Positions 33,143 through 42,919 of a DNA stretch of 64,000 nucleotides are shown here, piece after piece. Origin of the DNA: Parapedobacter sp037190485 (GTDB lineage Bacteria; Bacteroidota; Bacteroidia; Sphingobacteriales; Sphingobacteriaceae); NCBI GenBank assembly GCA_037190485.1, contig JBBCJB010000023.1:1-64000 (forward strand), read 5' to 3'. The translations under genes were made by a program, and so were the position numbers. Each line of letters starts with the position of its first letter. Position 1 is the first letter of the stretch. A model generated the notes under the pieces. It did no database searches. It saw only the letters and a list, made by a program, of their open reading frames with translations, and was not told the DNA's origin.

Positions 33143-35938
33143 ATGGACAAGCTTTCTTATCTGAGTAACGCGGATTCGGCCTATATCGAATCACTATACC
33201 AAGCGTACAAAGAGGACCCCAATTCGATAGATTTTGGTTGGCAGAAATTCTTCGAAGGTTTCGATTTCGGCCAGAACGGCACGACAGACGGCGCCGAAAT
33301 GCCGCCAGACCATGTGTTGAAGGAAATCAACGTCCTCAACATGATCAATGGCTACCGTGATCGCGGGCACCTGTTCACCGAAACCAATCCCGTGCGCCAG
33401 CGCAGGAAATACTACCCCGGCAAGGAACTGGAAACGTTCGGGCTGACGGAGTCTGACATGGACACGGTTTTCAATGCCGGTGTCGAAGTAGGGCTCGGTC
33501 CGGCCAAATTGCGCGACATCCGGCAGCTCATCGAAGATACCTATTGCCGCTCCATCGGTGCGGAATTCAAGTATATCCGCAGCCCCGACAAGATCAAGTG
33601 GTTGCAGGACCGCATGGAAAGCGAACGCAACACGCCCAATTTCCCGCTGGAAAAGAAGAAACGGATCCTGCAGCGGCTCAATGAAGCGGTGGTGTTCGAA
33701 AACTTCCTGGGCACCAAGTTCCTGGGCCAGAAACGCTTCTCGCTGGAAGGCGCTGAAAGCCTGATCCCGGCATTGGACTCGGTCATCGAGAAAGGGGCCG
33801 ACCTGGGCATCCAGGAATTCGTGATCGGGATGGCCCACCGCGGTCGCCTGAACGTGCTGACCAACATATTGCGCAAGTCTTACGAGAGCGTCTTCTCGGA
33901 GTTTGAGGGCAAGACGTATGCCGAGGAGGCGGAGCAGGATTTCGGGGGCGACGTCAAGTACCACCTGGGCTATTCGACCGACATCAACACCGACAACGGC
34001 GCCAGCGTACACCTCAGCCTGGTGCCCAATCCTTCGCACCTGGAAACCGTCGACCCCGTGGTGGAAGGCATCGTACGTTCCAAGATCGACATGAAATATG
34101 AGGGCGATGCCACCAAGATCGCACCGATACTGATCCATGGCGACGCCGCCGTCGCTGGCCAGGGCATCGTGTATGAGGTGATCCAGATGTCCAAGCTCGA
34201 AGGGTTCCGCACGGGCGGCACCATCCACATCGTCGTGAACAACCAGGTCGGATTCACGACCAACTTCAAGGATGCCCGTTCATCGACCTACTGTACCGAT
34301 ATCGCCAAGGTGACGTTGTCGCCGGTATTCCACGTGAACGGCGACGATGTCGAAGCGTTGGTGTATGCCATAAACATGGCGGTGGAATACCGCCAGAAAT
34401 ACCACACCGACGTTTTCATCGACCTGTTGTGCTACCGGCGCTACGGGCACAACGAAGCCGACGAGCCCAAATTCACGCAGCCCCTGCTGTACAAGGCGAT
34501 CGAGAAACACGCCAATCCGCGCGAAATCTACAACAAGAAACTCCTCGAACAAGGCAGCGTGGACGCCAACCTGGCCAAGGAGATGGAAAAGGATTTCCGT
34601 AAACTCCTGCAGGATCGGCTCGATGACTCGAAGGAGGATGAAAACCTGACACAGGACAACCCGATGTATTCGGGCGCTTGGAAGGGGCTGCGGAAGGCGA
34701 AGTACGAAGATATTTTCGTTCCCGCCAAAACCAGCGTCACCGAAAAGACCTTCATCGCGCTGGCCAAGGAAATCAACACCCTGCCAACCGACAAGAAATT
34801 CTTCCGGAAGATCTCGCGCCTCTTCGACGAACGGCTCAACATGGTGAAGACGAAGACATTCGATTGGGCCATGGGCGAATTGATGGCCTATGCCACCCTG
34901 CTGAACGAGGGGGCACGCGTGCGCGTAAGCGGGCAGGACGTGGAGCGCGGCACGTTTTCGCACCGCCACGCCGTACTCACGCTGGAGGATTCGGAAGAGG
35001 AATACATCCCCTTGCAGCAGATCAATGGCGGCGAACGGTTCAACATCTACAATTCGCACCTCTCGGAATACGGCGTCCTGGGCTTCGAATACGGCTACGC
35101 GCTGGCCAACCCGCAATCGCTGACGATATGGGAAGCGCAATTCGGCGATTTCTACAATGGTGCGCAAATCATCGTGGACCAATACATCTCAAGCGCCGAG
35201 ACCAAGTGGCGGCGTTCAAACGCATTGGTGATGCTGTTGCCTCACGGCCTGGAAGGCCAAGGCCCCGAGCACTCCTCGGCGCGCATCGAACGTTTCCTGG
35301 AACTCTGCGCGGAGAACAACATGCAGATCGTCAATTGCACCACGCCCGCCAACTTCTTCCATGTGCTGCGTCGGCAACTGAAGCGCGATTTCCGCAAGCC
35401 GTTGGTGGTCTTTACCCCCAAGAGCCTGTTGCGCCACCCCAAAGTGGTGAGCGATGTCTCCGAATTCATCGGCAAATCGCAATTCCAGGAAGTCATCGAC
35501 GATAGCTACGTGAAATCGGCCGATGTGAAGCGCGTGCTCTTTTGCTCAGGCAAGATCTATTACGACCTGCTCGAAAAACAACAGGCCGACGAGCGCAAGG
35601 ATGTGGCCGTGGTACGGGTGGAACAACTCTACCCCACCCCGATGGACAAGCTCCGCGCCATCCGTACCAAATACAAGAATGCGACCGAATTCCTGTGGGT
35701 ACAGGAAGAACCGGAAAACATGGGTGCGTGGCCGTACATTTGCCGTAAATTCCGGAACCGCAGCATTTCCCTCGACGTGGTATCGCGCAAGGAAAGCAGC
35801 AGCACGGCTACGGGCTATGCCAAACAGCACATCACCCAGCAGCTTGCCGTGGTAGGCCGGGCGTTCGAAGACCGGGCCGGCGCGGAAGTGAAGGAAGAGG
35901 TCAAGAAAACCGTCAAAGTGGCTAAAAAATTTGATTGA
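33143..35938 (+). CDS. sucA: 2-oxoglutarate dehydrogenase E1 component
   Basis: A 931-residue thiamine-diphosphate enzyme decarboxylating 2-oxoglutarate in the TCA cycle. An N-terminal E2-binding-type segment (YIESLYQAYKEDPNSIDFGWQKFFEGFDF) is followed by the core: FVIGMAHRGRLNVLTNIL, SVHLSLVPNPSHLETVDPVVEG, ThDP motif HGDAAVAGQGIVYEVIQMSKL to NNQVGFTT, LLCYRRYGHNEADEP, and the C-terminal transketolase-like half with LLPHGLEGQGPEHSSARIERFLEL. Followed at 28 bases by sucB. Confidence 0.97.
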   Translation: MDKLSYLSNADSAYIESLYQAYKEDPNSIDFGWQKFFEGFDFGQNGTTDGAEMPPDHVLKEINVLNMINGYRDRGHLFTETNPVRQRRKYYPGKELETFGLTESDMDTVFNAGVEVGLGPAKLRDIRQLIEDTYCRSIGAEFKYIRSPDKIKWLQDRMESERNTPNFPLEKKKRILQRLNEAVVFENFLGTKFLGQKRFSLEGAESLIPALDSVIEKGADLGIQEFVIGMAHRGRLNVLTNILRKSYESVFSEFEGKTYAEEAEQDFGGDVKYHLGYSTDINTDNGASVHLSLVPNPSHLETVDPVVEGIVRSKIDMKYEGDATKIAPILIHGDAAVAGQGIVYEVIQMSKLEGFRTGGTIHIVVNNQVGFTTNFKDARSSTYCTDIAKVTLSPVFHVNGDDVEALVYAINMAVEYRQKYHTDVFIDLLCYRRYGHNEADEPKFTQPLLYKAIEKHANPREIYNKKLLEQGSVDANLAKEMEKDFRKLLQDRLDDSKEDENLTQDNPMYSGAWKGLRKAKYEDIFVPAKTSVTEKTFIALAKEINTLPTDKKFFRKISRLFDERLNMVKTKTFDWAMGELMAYATLLNEGARVRVSGQDVERGTFSHRHAVLTLEDSEEEYIPLQQINGGERFNIYNSHLSEYGVLGFEYGYALANPQSLTIWEAQFGDFYNGAQIIVDQYISSAETKWRRSNALVMLLPHGLEGQGPEHSSARIERFLELCAENNMQIVNCTTPANFFHVLRRQLKRDFRKPLVVFTPKSLLRHPKVVSDVSEFIGKSQFQEVIDDSYVKSADVKRVLFCSGKIYYDLLEKQQADERKDVAVVRVEQLYPTPMDKLRAIRTKYKNATEFLWVQEEPENMGAWPYICRKFRNRSISLDVVSRKESSSTATGYAKQHITQQLAVVGRAFEDRAGAEVKEEVKKTVKVAKKFD

Positions 35939-35966
35939 CGAACATAACATACGATAACAGGTCATC

Positions 35967-37235
35967 ATGAGCGTAGAAATAAAAGTGCCTACCGTAGGCG
36001 AGTCGATTTCAGAGGTTATCTTATCCCAGTGGTTGAAGCAGGATGGGGATTACGTGGAAATGGATGAGAACATCGCGGAATTGGAGTCTGACAAGGCAAC
36101 TTTCGAATTACCTGCCGAAAAAGCGGGCATCCTCCGGATCGTGGCCCAGGAAGGCGACACCCTCGAAATCGGTGCATTGGTAGCACGGATCGAGGAATCC
36201 GGAAACGGGAAGCCTGCATCCGGAAACGGGCAACAAAAGACCGAAACCGCCGAAACCGCCGAAACCCCGAAAGCGACCGAAGCAAAAGACGAATCGGCGG
36301 CGACCGCGGAAAAGACCGGCGGCGACGGCTATGCCGCAGGCACGGCCTCGCCGGCCGCCGCGAAGATCCTCCGCGAGAAGAACATCGACGCCGCCGCGGT
36401 GACCGGTACGGGCAAAGACGGACGGATCACCAAGGAGGATGCGGAGAAGGCACAAGCCTCGGCCCCGCAACCGAAGCAGCCCGCTGAAACCGAGAAACAA
36501 CCTTCGGCAACGGCTCCGAAACCAGCGACGGGCAACCGGAACGAACGCCGCGAAAAAATGTCTTCGCTGCGCAAGACGATCTCCAAGCGGTTGGTTGCCG
36601 TCAAGAACGAGACGGCCATGCTCACCACCTTCAACGAGGTGAACATGAAGCCCATCATGGACCTACGGGCAAAATACAAAGAGCTGTTCAAGGAAAAGCA
36701 CGGCGTTGGATTGGGATTCATGTCCTTTTTCACCAAGGCCGTGTGTACCGCACTGAACGAATGGCCAGCGGTGAACGCCCGGATCGATGGCGATGAAATC
36801 GTATACAACGATTTTGCCGACGTATCCATCGCCGTATCGGCGCCGAAGGGCTTGGTGGTTCCGGTGATCCGCAATGCCGATTCCCTTTCGTTGCACGAAA
36901 TCGAGAAAGCGGTCGTGACGCTGGCCACCAAGGCCAGGGATAACAAGCTGACCATCGAGGAGATGACCGGCGGTACCTTCACCATCACCAACGGTGGCGT
37001 ATTCGGTTCGATGATGTCGACACCGATCATCAACGCGCCGCAATCGGCCATACTCGGCATGCACAACATCATCGAGCGCCCGGTTGCCGAAAATGGGCAG
37101 GTGGTGATTCGCCCGATGATGTACATCGCGTTGTCGTATGACCACCGCATCATCGACGGCCGCGAGTCCGTCAGTTTCCTCGTCCGGGTAAAACAACTGC
37201 TGGAAGATCCCGCTCGATTGCTACTGGAGGTCTAG
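35967..37235 (+). CDS. sucB: Dihydrolipoyllysine succinyltransferase (E2 of OGDH)
   Basis: A 422-residue E2. The lipoyl domain (1-78) has the modified Lys at about 43 in ELESDKATFEL. A Thr/Glu/Ala-rich linker with short repeats (TAETAETPKATEAKDESAATAEK) leads to the E1/E3-binding domain at about 123-160 (ASPAAAKILREKNIDAAAVTGTGKDGRITKEDAEKA). The catalytic domain from about 190 ends with LSYDHRIIDGRESVSFLVRVKQLLEDPARLLLEV (active-site His/Asp). Makes succinyl-CoA with SucA and a lipoamide dehydrogenase encoded elsewhere. Confidence 0.97.
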   Translation: MSVEIKVPTVGESISEVILSQWLKQDGDYVEMDENIAELESDKATFELPAEKAGILRIVAQEGDTLEIGALVARIEESGNGKPASGNGQQKTETAETAETPKATEAKDESAATAEKTGGDGYAAGTASPAAAKILREKNIDAAAVTGTGKDGRITKEDAEKAQASAPQPKQPAETEKQPSATAPKPATGNRNERREKMSSLRKTISKRLVAVKNETAMLTTFNEVNMKPIMDLRAKYKELFKEKHGVGLGFMSFFTKAVCTALNEWPAVNARIDGDEIVYNDFADVSIAVSAPKGLVVPVIRNADSLSLHEIEKAVVTLATKARDNKLTIEEMTGGTFTITNGGVFGSMMSTPIINAPQSAILGMHNIIERPVAENGQVVIRPMMYIALSYDHRIIDGRESVSFLVRVKQLLEDPARLLLEV

Positions 37236-37245
37236 CGGTCTGGTC

Positions 37246-37641
37246 ATGGTGGTGGATACGGAGTTTTTCGCGAAATTCCTACGGTTTGGCTTGGTCGGGT
37301 TTTCCGGTGTATTGGTCGACTTCGGGGTCACGTGGATCTGCAAGGAAAGATTCCGCTTCCACAAATACGTCGCCAACTCGCTTGGATTCTGTACCGCAAC
37401 GGTGACCAACTACCTGCTCAATCGCTCTTGGACATTCAAGGTGATCGGGAACCAGGGGATGTTCCTCGAATTCTCCAAATTCGCCGGATTCGCATTGGTG
37501 GGGTTGCTCATCAACAATCTCGTGCTTTGGTTCTTGCACGGTAGGCTGAAGCTTAACTTCTACCTTTCCAAACTCATCGCCATCGCGATCGTGTCGGTAT
37601 GGAATTTCTTGGGCAACTACAGCTATACGTTTTCCGGTTAA
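37246..37641 (+). CDS. GtrA family membrane protein
   Basis: A 131-residue protein with four membrane helices (FLRFGLVGFSGVLVDFGVTWIC, YVANSLGFCTATVTNYLLNRSWTF, FSKFAGFALVGLLINNLVLWFL, YLSKLIAIAIVSVWNFLGNYSYTF). The FGLVG start and NFLGNYSYTF end are GtrA hallmarks. These proteins are thought to move polyprenyl-linked sugars across the membrane for cell-surface glycosylation. It begins 10 bases after sucB and precedes a GT39-like gene, with which it probably works. Confidence 0.9.
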   Translation: MVVDTEFFAKFLRFGLVGFSGVLVDFGVTWICKERFRFHKYVANSLGFCTATVTNYLLNRSWTFKVIGNQGMFLEFSKFAGFALVGLLINNLVLWFLHGRLKLNFYLSKLIAIAIVSVWNFLGNYSYTFSG

Positions 37642-37653
37642 CAAAAACAGGGT

Positions 37654-39360
37654 ATGCCCATGGAACTGAACCGTACGATCTGCTATTTCCTGCTGGCTTG
37701 GCTGGCCATCAACGTCGTCCAGGCGGCGTTTTCGGAACTCCACTATGACGAAAGCTATTATTGGGTATTCAGCAGGTTCCTCGACTGGGGATACTACGAC
37801 CACCCGCCCATGGTGGCGTTGTTCATCAAGATCGGCACGTTCTTCACCCACTCCACGCTCGGCGTGCGGCTGCTGAGCATCGTCTCCAACGTTGCCGCCA
37901 TCGTCGTGCTCTGGAAAATCGCCAGGGAATATGCCGACAACCCCAGGCTATTCGTGGTGCTCTACGCGGGCATGCTCATCCTGCACGTCTATAGCTTCAT
38001 CACCACGCCCGACACGCCGCTGTTCTTTTTCACCGTCATCTTCTACTATTTCCTCCGCCGGTACATCGGCGAGAACCGGTGGGGCGATGCGGTCATCCTC
38101 GGCGTGGTCGCCGCCTGCATGGTCTACAGCAAGTACCATGCGATCCTCGTATTCCTGTTCACCATCCTGGCCTATTGGCCACTGTTGAAGCGGCCAAGCT
38201 TCTGGCTGATCGCCGGATTGGCCACGGTCCTGCTCCTGCCCCATATCCTGTGGCAGATCGACAACGGATATCCATCGGTGGAGTATCACCTGTTCGACCG
38301 GACGGCACGCACGTATCGGCTTTCGTTCACGACCGACTTTCTGCTCAGCCAATTGCTCATCGTCGGGCCATTGACCGGCGTCTTCCTGTATTATTACGTT
38401 TATCGGCAAAAGTCATCGGATGTGTTCCTGCGGGTGCTGAAAGCCAACGCCGTCGGTTTCCTGCTGTTCTTCTTGCTCACGACTTTCAAGAGCCGCGTGG
38501 AAGCGCATTGGACGCTGCTCGCCTTCATTCCGTTCGTCATCTTGGCCTACGTGTACCTGGCACGGCTACCCCAGGTACCCCGTTGGCTCATGCGCCTGTT
38601 TTACGCCAACATCGCGCTCATCGCCCTCATCCGGGTGGTATTGATCTTCCCGGTACCGGGCCTATCGCAAATCAAGGGACTCAGGCAGTTTTGGGGCAAG
38701 GAAAAGTTTGCCGAGCAGGTCCACGGGGCCGTGGGGGATGGCTGGCTCATCATGGACAACGGCTTCCAGGACATCTCCAATTACAATTTCACCAACAATA
38801 CCACCAAGGGCTTCTCGTACAACACGCGCGATTATCGGAAGACCCAATACGATTATTGGCCCATCGAGGACAGCTTACGCAACCAGGGCGCCTATTTCGC
38901 CTCGTTCAAGCGCCATGGGATGGGCGAACGGGATTCGATCGCCACGGATCGGGGAACGCTCTATATCGCTCGTCTCGACTCGGTCAGGACGTACCAGAAA
39001 GTGCGCATCACGGCGGATGACCTGGAGACGTCCATGCCTTCGGGTGCGCTTCGGCCCGTTACGCTCGAATTGCACAACCCGTACCCCGACACGATTTCCT
39101 TCGGCAACGAAGGAAGCAAATGGGATTGCTTCATCGAATACGGATTCAGCCAACGTGTTTTCGAACAGGTCGAATTCCGCGCGATAGCGGGTGATTACAG
39201 CCACCTCCGGATCCCGCCGAATGCCTCCGCCACGTTTTCGACAACGGTGTTGGCGCCTGAGATTCCAGGCGACTATATGCTGATGTTCTCCATCCGTACC
39301 ACGCCGTTCGCGGGTTCGAGGAACAGCAAGAAAATCCCGGTATCCATCACAACCCCCTGA
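37654..39360 (+). CDS. ArnT/GT39-like membrane glycosyltransferase
   Basis: A 568-residue integral membrane protein. The catalytic first loop is ELHYDESYYWVFSRFLDWGYYDHPPMVALFIK (acidic DE and the YYDHPP motif of GT39/PMT-type enzymes). About ten membrane helices fill residues 70-345. A C-terminal soluble part (about 350-568) has a beta-sandwich-like end (RPVTLELHNPYPDTISFGNEGSKWDCFIEYGF). Likely moves a sugar from polyprenyl phosphate to an envelope acceptor on the outer face of the membrane; GtrA upstream fits as the flippase. Confidence 0.88.
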   Translation: MPMELNRTICYFLLAWLAINVVQAAFSELHYDESYYWVFSRFLDWGYYDHPPMVALFIKIGTFFTHSTLGVRLLSIVSNVAAIVVLWKIAREYADNPRLFVVLYAGMLILHVYSFITTPDTPLFFFTVIFYYFLRRYIGENRWGDAVILGVVAACMVYSKYHAILVFLFTILAYWPLLKRPSFWLIAGLATVLLLPHILWQIDNGYPSVEYHLFDRTARTYRLSFTTDFLLSQLLIVGPLTGVFLYYYVYRQKSSDVFLRVLKANAVGFLLFFLLTTFKSRVEAHWTLLAFIPFVILAYVYLARLPQVPRWLMRLFYANIALIALIRVVLIFPVPGLSQIKGLRQFWGKEKFAEQVHGAVGDGWLIMDNGFQDISNYNFTNNTTKGFSYNTRDYRKTQYDYWPIEDSLRNQGAYFASFKRHGMGERDSIATDRGTLYIARLDSVRTYQKVRITADDLETSMPSGALRPVTLELHNPYPDTISFGNEGSKWDCFIEYGFSQRVFEQVEFRAIAGDYSHLRIPPNASATFSTTVLAPEIPGDYMLMFSIRTTPFAGSRNSKKIPVSITTP

Positions 39361-39362
39361 CG

Positions 39363-40385
39363 ATGCACACATTCCGCCCACTGCTCGCCGCCTCCCTCCT
39401 AGCGCTGTCTCATACCATCGGTGTGCACGCGCAGCAGGTGGGTTGGAACGTCGATTTCCATGGTTTCGCAGACAACCGGGAATACGCCAAATCGGGGTTG
39501 TATTCGCAATCCATATTGGGCGCCCGCCTCGCGCCTACCCTGCACCTTTCGGTGGACAGCATCCACTACCTGCACGCCGGAGCCAACTTCCTGCACGAAT
39601 TCGGTTCCAAATCGGCGACGGGGCAACAGATCACACCGACCATTTACTACAATTACAAGCAATACGGCCACGATTTCTACATCGGGATGTTTCCGCGAAC
39701 GGCGTTGCTCGATGCCTATCCACGCGCCTTGCTGAACGATACCTTGAACTACTATCGCCCCAATGTGGAAGGGATGTTCTGGAAATACGGGAACCGCACC
39801 TTGCATCAACAGGTATGGATCGATTGGACGAGCAGGCAGACGGAAGTCGAACGCGAGCAATTCATGGTCGGGGTTTCAGGCCGCATAGGCATGGGGGCCG
39901 CCTACTTCGCCCATTACGTCACGCTATGGCATGATGCGGGGCGCAAGAATAACACGGATCCGAACGAAAGGCCCGTACGCGACAATGGCGCCGCCTTGGC
40001 CAAACTCGGCATCGACCTCTCCCGCTCCACGTTCCTGGATTCGCTGGATGTGAGCGGCGGCGGGCTTTTCGGATACGATAGGCTGCGCGGCGTGTACGGA
40101 TGGCGCACGCCCATGGGGTTCCTGACAGACCTGTATGCCGAGTACAGAAAGCTATTTATCGCGAACACCCTCTACGTAGGCGAAGGGATGGATGTCGCTT
40201 ATGGCGACCGGTTCTACACGGCCGATTTCTACGATCGGCTGGAGTTGGGGTGGAAACCGCTGCGATACAAGGGCCTGGAGGGTATTTTCACGCTGAGCTT
40301 CCACTTCACCGAAGGGGCGATCGATAACCAGCAGCAATTCACCTTACGCTATAACCTCGGGAAGTCTTACCCTACACGACGGTAA
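39363..40385 (+). CDS. Secreted beta-barrel-like hypothetical protein
   Basis: A 340-residue protein with a signal peptide (LLAASLLALSHTIGVHAQQ) and alternating aromatic strands throughout (TPTIYYNYKQYGHDFYIGMFPR, MEGIFTLSFHF-type end). This is consistent with an outer-membrane barrel or porin-like protein. It starts two bases after the GT39-like stop, so it belongs to the sucA-to-here transcription unit by position. Not recognised. Its 3' end overlaps the convergent DeoR-family gene by 14 bases. Confidence 0.72.
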   Translation: MHTFRPLLAASLLALSHTIGVHAQQVGWNVDFHGFADNREYAKSGLYSQSILGARLAPTLHLSVDSIHYLHAGANFLHEFGSKSATGQQITPTIYYNYKQYGHDFYIGMFPRTALLDAYPRALLNDTLNYYRPNVEGMFWKYGNRTLHQQVWIDWTSRQTEVEREQFMVGVSGRIGMGAAYFAHYVTLWHDAGRKNNTDPNERPVRDNGAALAKLGIDLSRSTFLDSLDVSGGGLFGYDRLRGVYGWRTPMGFLTDLYAEYRKLFIANTLYVGEGMDVAYGDRFYTADFYDRLELGWKPLRYKGLEGIFTLSFHFTEGAIDNQQQFTLRYNLGKSYPTRR

Positions 40386-41133
40386 CCTTCACGCCGAGCC
40401 TTTCCAGCTCCGTTACGGTATGCGACGAAATGCCGCTATCCGTGATGATGCAATCCACTTCATCGATGCCGCATATCCGACCGAAACCGCGCTTGCCGAA
40501 CTTGGTCGAATCGGCCAGCACGATCACCTTTTGCGAAACTTCCATCATCTTGCGGTTGAGGTGTGCCTCTTGCGCGTTCGTGGTGGTGAGCCCGAACTCC
40601 AGGTCGATGCCGTCAACGCCCAGGAAAAGCTTGCTGCAGAAGAAATCGCCCAGGATGCGTTCGGCATACATCCCCGCCACCGACGTGGAACTCTTGCGCA
40701 AGATCCCCCCGAGCTGGAGGATCTCGACATTGGCATGCTTGATCAGCTGCACCGCCACATTGAGTGCGGAAGTGACAACCGTAAGGTTGCCTACCGGCTG
40801 GATTTCCTTGGCCATGGCCTGCACGGTGGTGCCCGACGCGATGATGACCGAATCGCCGTCTGCGATCATCGAGGCAGCCTCACGGGCGATGGCCGTCTTT
40901 TCGGCGGCCTGGATCTTTTCCTTCTCGAAAACCGTGCGATCGGTGGTGTAGGGATTGATCGACGTAGCCCCACCGTGCGTGCGGAAAAGCAATTGCCTGT
41001 CTTCCAGTAATTTCAGGTCCTTCCGTATCGTAACGGACGATACATCCAGCAGCTTGCACAGGTCAAGCACGTTGACGGACCCTTTCTGCTGCAAGTGGTT
41101 CATGATAAACTGGTGACGCTCTACGTTATTCAT
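40372..41133 (-). CDS. DeoR/GlpR family transcriptional repressor
   Basis: A 253-residue regulator. The N-terminal HTH (MNNVERHQFIMNHLQQKGSVNVLDLCKLLDVSSVTIRKDLKLLEDRQLLFRTHGGA) is the DeoR signature. The C-terminal ligand-binding domain has AASMIADGDSVIIASGTTVQAMAKEI and FLGVDGIDLEFGLTT, resembling sugar-phosphate-sensing members. It is divergent from glpD, so glycerol 3-phosphate is the likely inducer and the glp genes the likely target (inference from position and the operator-like repeats between them). Confidence 0.92.
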   Translation of the reverse strand: MNNVERHQFIMNHLQQKGSVNVLDLCKLLDVSSVTIRKDLKLLEDRQLLFRTHGGATSINPYTTDRTVFEKEKIQAAEKTAIAREAASMIADGDSVIIASGTTVQAMAKEIQPVGNLTVVTSALNVAVQLIKHANVEILQLGGILRKSSTSVAGMYAERILGDFFCSKLFLGVDGIDLEFGLTTTNAQEAHLNRKMMEVSQKVIVLADSTKFGKRGFGRICGIDEVDCIITDSGISSHTVTELERLGVKVTVV

Positions 41134-41152
41134 GGGGAACGGTTATCTGCGT

Positions 41153-41160
41153 CAAATGTA
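41153..41160 (-). promoter_or_regulatory. -7 box of the DeoR-family gene
   Basis: TACATTTG on the minus strand fits TAnnTTTG, about 20 bases before the repressor ATG; no standard -33 box. Confidence 0.5.
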
Positions 41161-41201
41161 CATAATTTGCCGAAATAAACGAGCGTTCAACAGGTAATTC
41201 G

Positions 41202-41253
41202 AATTTCGTTTTGTTTCATTTATATATTTTTTAATTTCATTTTGTTTTATTTA
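41202..41253 (+). promoter_or_regulatory. Candidate DeoR-type operator: two 21-bp direct repeats
   Basis: AATTTCGTTTTGTTTCATTTA (41202-41222) and AATTTCATTTTGTTTTATTTA (41233-41253) differ at two positions and are spaced 31 bases apart, three helical turns, just upstream of the glpD -7 box. The TTTCRTTTTGTTTY pattern resembles operators known for DeoR-family repressors such as AgaR. Likely bound by the divergently encoded repressor. Confidence 0.7.
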
Positions 41254-41263
41254 AAGAATCACT

Positions 41264-41271
41264 TAGTTTTG
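41264..41271 (+). promoter_or_regulatory. -7 box of glpD, four bases before the start codon
   Basis: TAGTTTTG fits TAnnTTTG and ends at 41271; the ATG is at 41276 with a second in-frame ATG at 41282. A normal start distance would give a leaderless transcript. Confidence 0.5.
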
Positions 41272-41275
41272 CCTT

Positions 41276-42889
41276 ATGACCATGCACGTCCCCCTACTCG
41301 ATCGAAACACGGCGCTTAGCCAGGCCGCTTCAGGCACCCATTGGGACTTGGCCATCGTCGGCGGCGGCGCCACCGGGCTGGGCATCGCCGTGGATGCGGC
41401 CACCCGCGGATACCGAACGATCCTATTGGAACAGCATGACTTCGCCAAGGGTACGTCCAGCAGGAGCACGAAGCTCGTGCACGGCGGTGTGCGGTACTTG
41501 GCCATGGGCGACATCAAGTTGGTCTACGGCGCGCTGCACGAACGTGGCCTGATTTTCGAGAACGCCCCGCACCTTGCCTTCGCACAGCCCTTCATCATCC
41601 CGTGTTACTCGTGGTTCGACAAATGGAAATACCTGATCGGTTTGAAAATCTACGATTGGCTTGCCGGTCGCTACCGCATCGGCACCTCCACCTTTCTGTC
41701 AAAGAAAGAGACCCATGAACGGTTGCAGGGCATCAAGGACAGGAAACTGAAAGGCGGCGTACGTTATTTCGATGGGCGATTCGATGATGCGCGGCTGGCC
41801 ATCAACCTGGCACAGACCGCTGCCCGCCACCATGCGGCCGTACTCAACTATTGCAAGGTGACGGCCTTGCACAAGGACCGGAATGGAAAGGTGAACGGCC
41901 TCCAATTCATCGACGAAGAGACGGGCGGGCGGTTCCAGCTTCAAGCGAAAGCCGTGATCAACGCCACGGGTGTTTTCGTCGATGACATCCTGCAACTGGA
42001 TACCGCCCACCATAAACCGCTGGTAAGGCCGAGCCAAGGCACGCACGTCGTGGTGGATCGCGCGTTCCTGGGAAACGGGGAGGCACTGATGATTCCCAAG
42101 ACGAGTGATGGACGGGTGCTATTCGGTGTCCCTTGGCATGATCACCTGCTGCTGGGCACGACCGATACGCCGATAGCCGCCCATAGCTTGGAGCCGATAC
42201 CCCTCGACGCGGAAATCGATTTCATCTTGCAGAACGCCGCCGCTTACCTGACCGATCCGCCGCGTAAAACGGATATCCTGAGTGTATTCGCGGGGCTGCG
42301 GCCACTGGCAGCACCCGAAAAGGCCAATGGATCGACCAAGGAGATTTCCCGCGATCACAAATTGATCGTCAGCGATTCCGGGCTCTTGACCATCACGGGC
42401 GGGAAATGGACCACCTACCGCAAAATGGCCGAAGAAACGGTGGATAAGGCCATTGAAACGGCCGGGCTGGAACCGCGTCCGTGCCGCACGAAAACCACGC
42501 GGATAAGTGGCTACAGCACGCAAAGGCATGCCGGACACTGGCAACCTTATGGCAGCGATGCCCCCACCATCCAAGCGTCGGCGGAAGCCGATCCTGCACT
42601 GGCCGAACGGCTGCATGAAGGTTTTGACCACATCGCCGCGGAGGTGGTGTGGGCGGTACGGCACGAAATGGCACGCACCGTCGAAGATGTATTGGCCAGG
42701 CGATTAAGGGTACTGTTCCTCGACGCCGAAAAATCGATCGAGATGGCGCCAAAGGTAGCCGCCATCATGGCGGGCGAACTGCAAAAGGATGCAACGTGGG
42801 TGGCCCATCAAATCGAAGACTACAACGCGCTTGCGAACACCTATTTCCCCTACCGTGAAACGGGTGTAAGCCATGCCAAACCAAATTGA
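41276..42889 (+). CDS. glpD: Glycerol-3-phosphate dehydrogenase (FAD-dependent)
   Basis: A 537-residue respiratory enzyme oxidising glycerol 3-phosphate to dihydroxyacetone phosphate. It shows the FAD motif LAIVGGGATGLGIAVDAATRGYRTILLEQHDF, the KGTSSRSTKLVHGGVRYL block, GVRYFDGRFDDARLA, the GVPWHDHLLLGTTDTP block and the ITGGKWTTYRKMAEETVD stretch. The C-terminal helical domain (VVWAVRHEMARTVEDVLARRLRVLFLDA) completes the family pattern. First gene of glpD-glpK-glpF. Confidence 0.96.
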   Translation: MTMHVPLLDRNTALSQAASGTHWDLAIVGGGATGLGIAVDAATRGYRTILLEQHDFAKGTSSRSTKLVHGGVRYLAMGDIKLVYGALHERGLIFENAPHLAFAQPFIIPCYSWFDKWKYLIGLKIYDWLAGRYRIGTSTFLSKKETHERLQGIKDRKLKGGVRYFDGRFDDARLAINLAQTAARHHAAVLNYCKVTALHKDRNGKVNGLQFIDEETGGRFQLQAKAVINATGVFVDDILQLDTAHHKPLVRPSQGTHVVVDRAFLGNGEALMIPKTSDGRVLFGVPWHDHLLLGTTDTPIAAHSLEPIPLDAEIDFILQNAAAYLTDPPRKTDILSVFAGLRPLAAPEKANGSTKEISRDHKLIVSDSGLLTITGGKWTTYRKMAEETVDKAIETAGLEPRPCRTKTTRISGYSTQRHAGHWQPYGSDAPTIQASAEADPALAERLHEGFDHIAAEVVWAVRHEMARTVEDVLARRLRVLFLDAEKSIEMAPKVAAIMAGELQKDATWVAHQIEDYNALANTYFPYRETGVSHAKPN

Positions 42890-42919
42890 CAGACCAGCGA
42901 ATTAGCAAAAAAACCAATT

